Shown here one piece after another: positions 28,421-30,000 of a stretch of DNA of 30,000 nucleotides. The number at the start of each line of letters is the position of its first letter. The first letter of the stretch is position 1. The notes beneath the pieces were generated by a model. It ran no database searches. It was not told where the DNA came from and worked only from the letters and a program-made list of their open reading frames with translations. Origin of the DNA: Mesostigma viride (taxonomy: Eukaryota > Streptophyta > Mesostigmatophyceae > Mesostigmatales > Mesostigmataceae). Made by a program: the position numbers and the translations under genes. The DNA lies in NCBI GenBank assembly GCA_009746045.1, contig RPFO01001727.1, positions 1 to 30,000 on the forward strand, given 5' to 3'.

Positions 28421-29326
28421 TCATTCAACCTCTTCAGAATCCTCATCCAAACACAACATCATGTCCCCTTTCCACTTGTACATACTACTCTCGGCCAAAT
28501 ACAGCAAGCGTGCCTTCTTCCCCCCAAAAAACTTGAGATAATCCGGTGTGAAGATTGTTCCGCTGAGGACCTGCATAGCTAACTCCACCAAAACGCTTGC
28601 CATATCCTCCTCCCTACACCTCCTCTCTAATAAGGCCTTCATGTCTGCGTTCTCATCAAATCCCATGATCAGAACTGCACATGCCATTCCTCCCCCCTCC
28701 AGAGGCAGCCCCTCCAAAAGCTTCACCCATTCTGCCTCCCTACGCGCTCTCCTCCCCGGAGGAAAAAAAATGTCCTCATCCGGGTCATAAGGAGTATCGC
28801 AGAACCAGAAAATGCTCCTTAACCCCCATAGTTCATAATTATCGTACAAGTCATCCATTTCCTTTCCCAATTGGCGTAAGCGAGCTGTCCACCCCCTCCA
28901 ATTCCTCTCCAACACACGTCTCCTCTCAGCACGCTCGGACCTGAACAACCCTCCCATCGTCCTTGCTCGTGCATGTCCCTCTGGTGCTGGCTGGCGTCCT
29001 AACACCTCCTCAACTTCTTCACAATATACCTTAAAATACATTCCCCTTGTGACGAGTGTGTAGGGGGTGATATCAGCGCTTGCACACTTTACTTGCCCGC
29101 CATACAATTCTCGGAAAAGAGACTCAGTTATCAATGTACGAGGACCATCCCCGAATGCGTCCACGAACCCAGAAATTAACTTAAAGCTGAATTGGGGTTC
29201 ATACCTCCCCGACACCGCTTCCCTAGCCCCTCTACAAACTGCTTCAAAGCGGGCTACGTCGGGCGCCTCCATAAAAGCTGCGACTTCGGTCCAAATTTCC
29301 CACGGCAGTGAGATATCCCCTTCCAT
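28421..29326 (-). CDS. F-box-like protein, 301 aa
   Basis: The start at 29326 places the F-box-like motif at the N-terminus. Residues 7-40 read LPWEIWTEVAAFM, then a DVARFEAVCRGARE segment, fitting the LPxEhhxxhhxxL...D...hxxVCRxxR pattern. F-box proteins usually bind SKP1 and bring substrates to SCF ubiquitin ligases. Further on there is an Arg-rich helical region (SERAERRRVLERNWRGW), an aromatic segment SIFWFCDTPYDPDED, and a C-terminal helical domain ending in an acidic tail. No leucine-rich repeat, WD40 or kelch repeat is visible. An in-frame ATG at 29443 exists, but the added 39 residues look like untranslated sequence. A CTAACGGCCGTTGG palindrome lies at 29447, about 120 bp upstream. 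The substrate is unknown. Confidence 0.68.
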   Translation of the reverse strand: MEGDISLPWEIWTEVAAFMEAPDVARFEAVCRGAREAVSGRYEPQFSFKLISGFVDAFGDGPRTLITESLFRELYGGQVKCASADITPYTLVTRGMYFKVYCEEVEEVLGRQPAPEGHARARTMGGLFRSERAERRRVLERNWRGWTARLRQLGKEMDDLYDNYELWGLRSIFWFCDTPYDPDEDIFFPPGRRARREAEWVKLLEGLPLEGGGMACAVLIMGFDENADMKALLERRCREEDMASVLVELAMQVLSGTIFTPDYLKFFGGKKARLLYLAESSMYKWKGDMMLCLDEDSEEVE

Positions 29327-29446
29327 TATCGGCCCCGACGTCAAACTTGTCCCCTCTGCACATAACATACATCGACGTCCATCCTTAAAAAAAATGAGGT
29401 TTTGTCGGAAAGAAAATATGCAAACGTTAGGCGAGGTTTCCAATCC

Positions 29447-29460
29447 CTAACGGCCGTTGG
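29447..29460. promoter_or_regulatory. AACGGCCGTTGG palindrome upstream of the F-box gene
   Basis: A single palindrome about 120 bp upstream of the chosen start and outside any tandem array. Its placement alone suggests a promoter-proximal site, as at the other genes here. Confidence 0.4.
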
Positions 29461-29509
29461 GTCACTAATTGTTGTTTAACCCACTACAGTCGCATGAGAG
29501 AAAACGAAA

Positions 29510-29645
29510 GTCAATTTTATTCCAATTTCAAAGTGAAAGGAGAATCCACTATTACACCATTTTACAACACAAATCAGGTCAATTTTATTCCAATTTCAAA
29601 GTAAAAGAGAATTCACCATTACACCATTTTACAACACAAATCAGG
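29510..29645. repeat. 68-bp tandem duplication, two copies plus a trace of a third
   Basis: GTCAATTTTATTCCAATTTC starts at 29510 and again at 29578, and both copies run through ATTACACCATTTTACAACAC to AAATCAG. A partial third copy (ACACAAATTTCAAA) follows near 29650. It lies between the F-box gene and the 3' end of the last gene. Confidence 0.9.
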
Positions 29646-29727
29646 ACTACATACACAAATTTCAAACCCAAAATGCGTCCAGTTTCCAGCCTCAAAAGCA
29701 AATTATTACTCTACATTTCCAGTTTTT

Positions 29728-29997
29728 CTATGAGGAAGAACCGTAGTAGAAGGTGAAGGAGAAGTCGACCTCAGAGAAGTCGACCTGAGTTCCATCCAGT
29801 ATGGTCGTCCTGTTTACCCCCCTTATCACCCCTGCCAGCCCCTCCCTTGCTTGCCTCAGACGTTCGCATCTATCCTTATGCCTACTCCAGTCAGCACGCT
29901 GGCACTCCTCACTGCAATATCTGGCATCCCTACATCCTCTACACCACTTCTGAGGGCCTGTGTCGCACCCACACCCCTCCTTGGAGCAATTTCGCAT
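29728..29997 (-). CDS. MYND zinc-finger protein, 89 aa in the window, possibly cut by the window edge
   Basis: The residues give a full MYND finger: C4/C9, C11, C19, C22, C28, C32, H40, C44, with RYCSEECQRADWSRHKDRC as the diagnostic end. It is followed by a helix and a beta-rich tail (VDFSEVDFSF). The tail carries a small internal duplication, since GAAGTCGACCT occurs twice. Finger and tail resemble the MYND gene at 24374-24700, so the two are probably paralogues. The first ATG is only three bases from the window edge, so an N-terminal part outside the window is likely, as inferred for the other MYND gene. Confidence 0.75.
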   Translation of the reverse strand: MRNCSKEGCGCDTGPQKWCRGCRDARYCSEECQRADWSRHKDRCERLRQAREGLAGVIRGVNRTTILDGTQVDFSEVDFSFTFYYGSSS

Positions 29998-30000
29998 ACC

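Overview
This window comes from a eukaryotic nuclear genome, most likely a plastid-bearing unicellular alga. It has GT-AG introns with matching phases, F-box and MYND zinc-finger proteins, a nuclear copy of a plastid rpoB fragment, AT-rich intergenic DNA and abundant satellite DNA. The rpoB fragment is AT-rich and looks like a green-type plastid gene, but I cannot name the species.

Left part (1-5,761): one large minus-strand gene of unknown function, read here as at least three exons (5761-4640, 3838-1430, 1310-498). The two internal introns (3839-4639 and 1311-1429) have GT-AG ends and matching phases. The long middle exon and the last exon change frame at C/G homopolymers of 8-9 bases and inside a 24-bp GC-rich minisatellite. 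A single missing G repairs two of these breaks exactly, which points to homopolymer errors in the assembly.

Middle part (5,762-17,007): a very large repeat block. It starts with fourteen 46-bp repeats and continues as about 10.5 kb of almost pure (ACAAGG)n. Splice-like sequences at its edges (acceptor 5762, donor 17007) would make it one 11.2-kb intron of the left gene. The huge six-frame ORFs across it are dipeptide-repeat artefacts.

Region 17,008-19,182: a possible 5' exon, a 45-bp duplication, a small exon candidate, a 75-79-bp minisatellite and the broken rpoB insert.

Region 19,183-25,164: a run of small minus-strand genes. Three share an N-terminal Cys-X4-Cys...Cys-X2-His knuckle architecture. 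One gene is present as a tandem series of intact copy, broken copy and 3' remnant. A MYND gene is probably split from its N-terminal half by a G9 run.

Region 25,201-29,997: eleven copies of a 206-bp satellite whose unit resembles a small exon with splice sites, a possible real exon carrying the same junction, an unexplained inverted repeat, an F-box gene and a second MYND gene.

The unifying feature is a 14-bp perfect palindrome, CCAACGGCCGTTGG, present about 60 times. It lies in every 46-bp and 206-bp unit, next to most gene starts and stops, and once inside a coding exon. Each half matches the core of MYB-type (MSA-like) binding sites. No RNA genes, CRISPR arrays or intact mobile elements were recognised.
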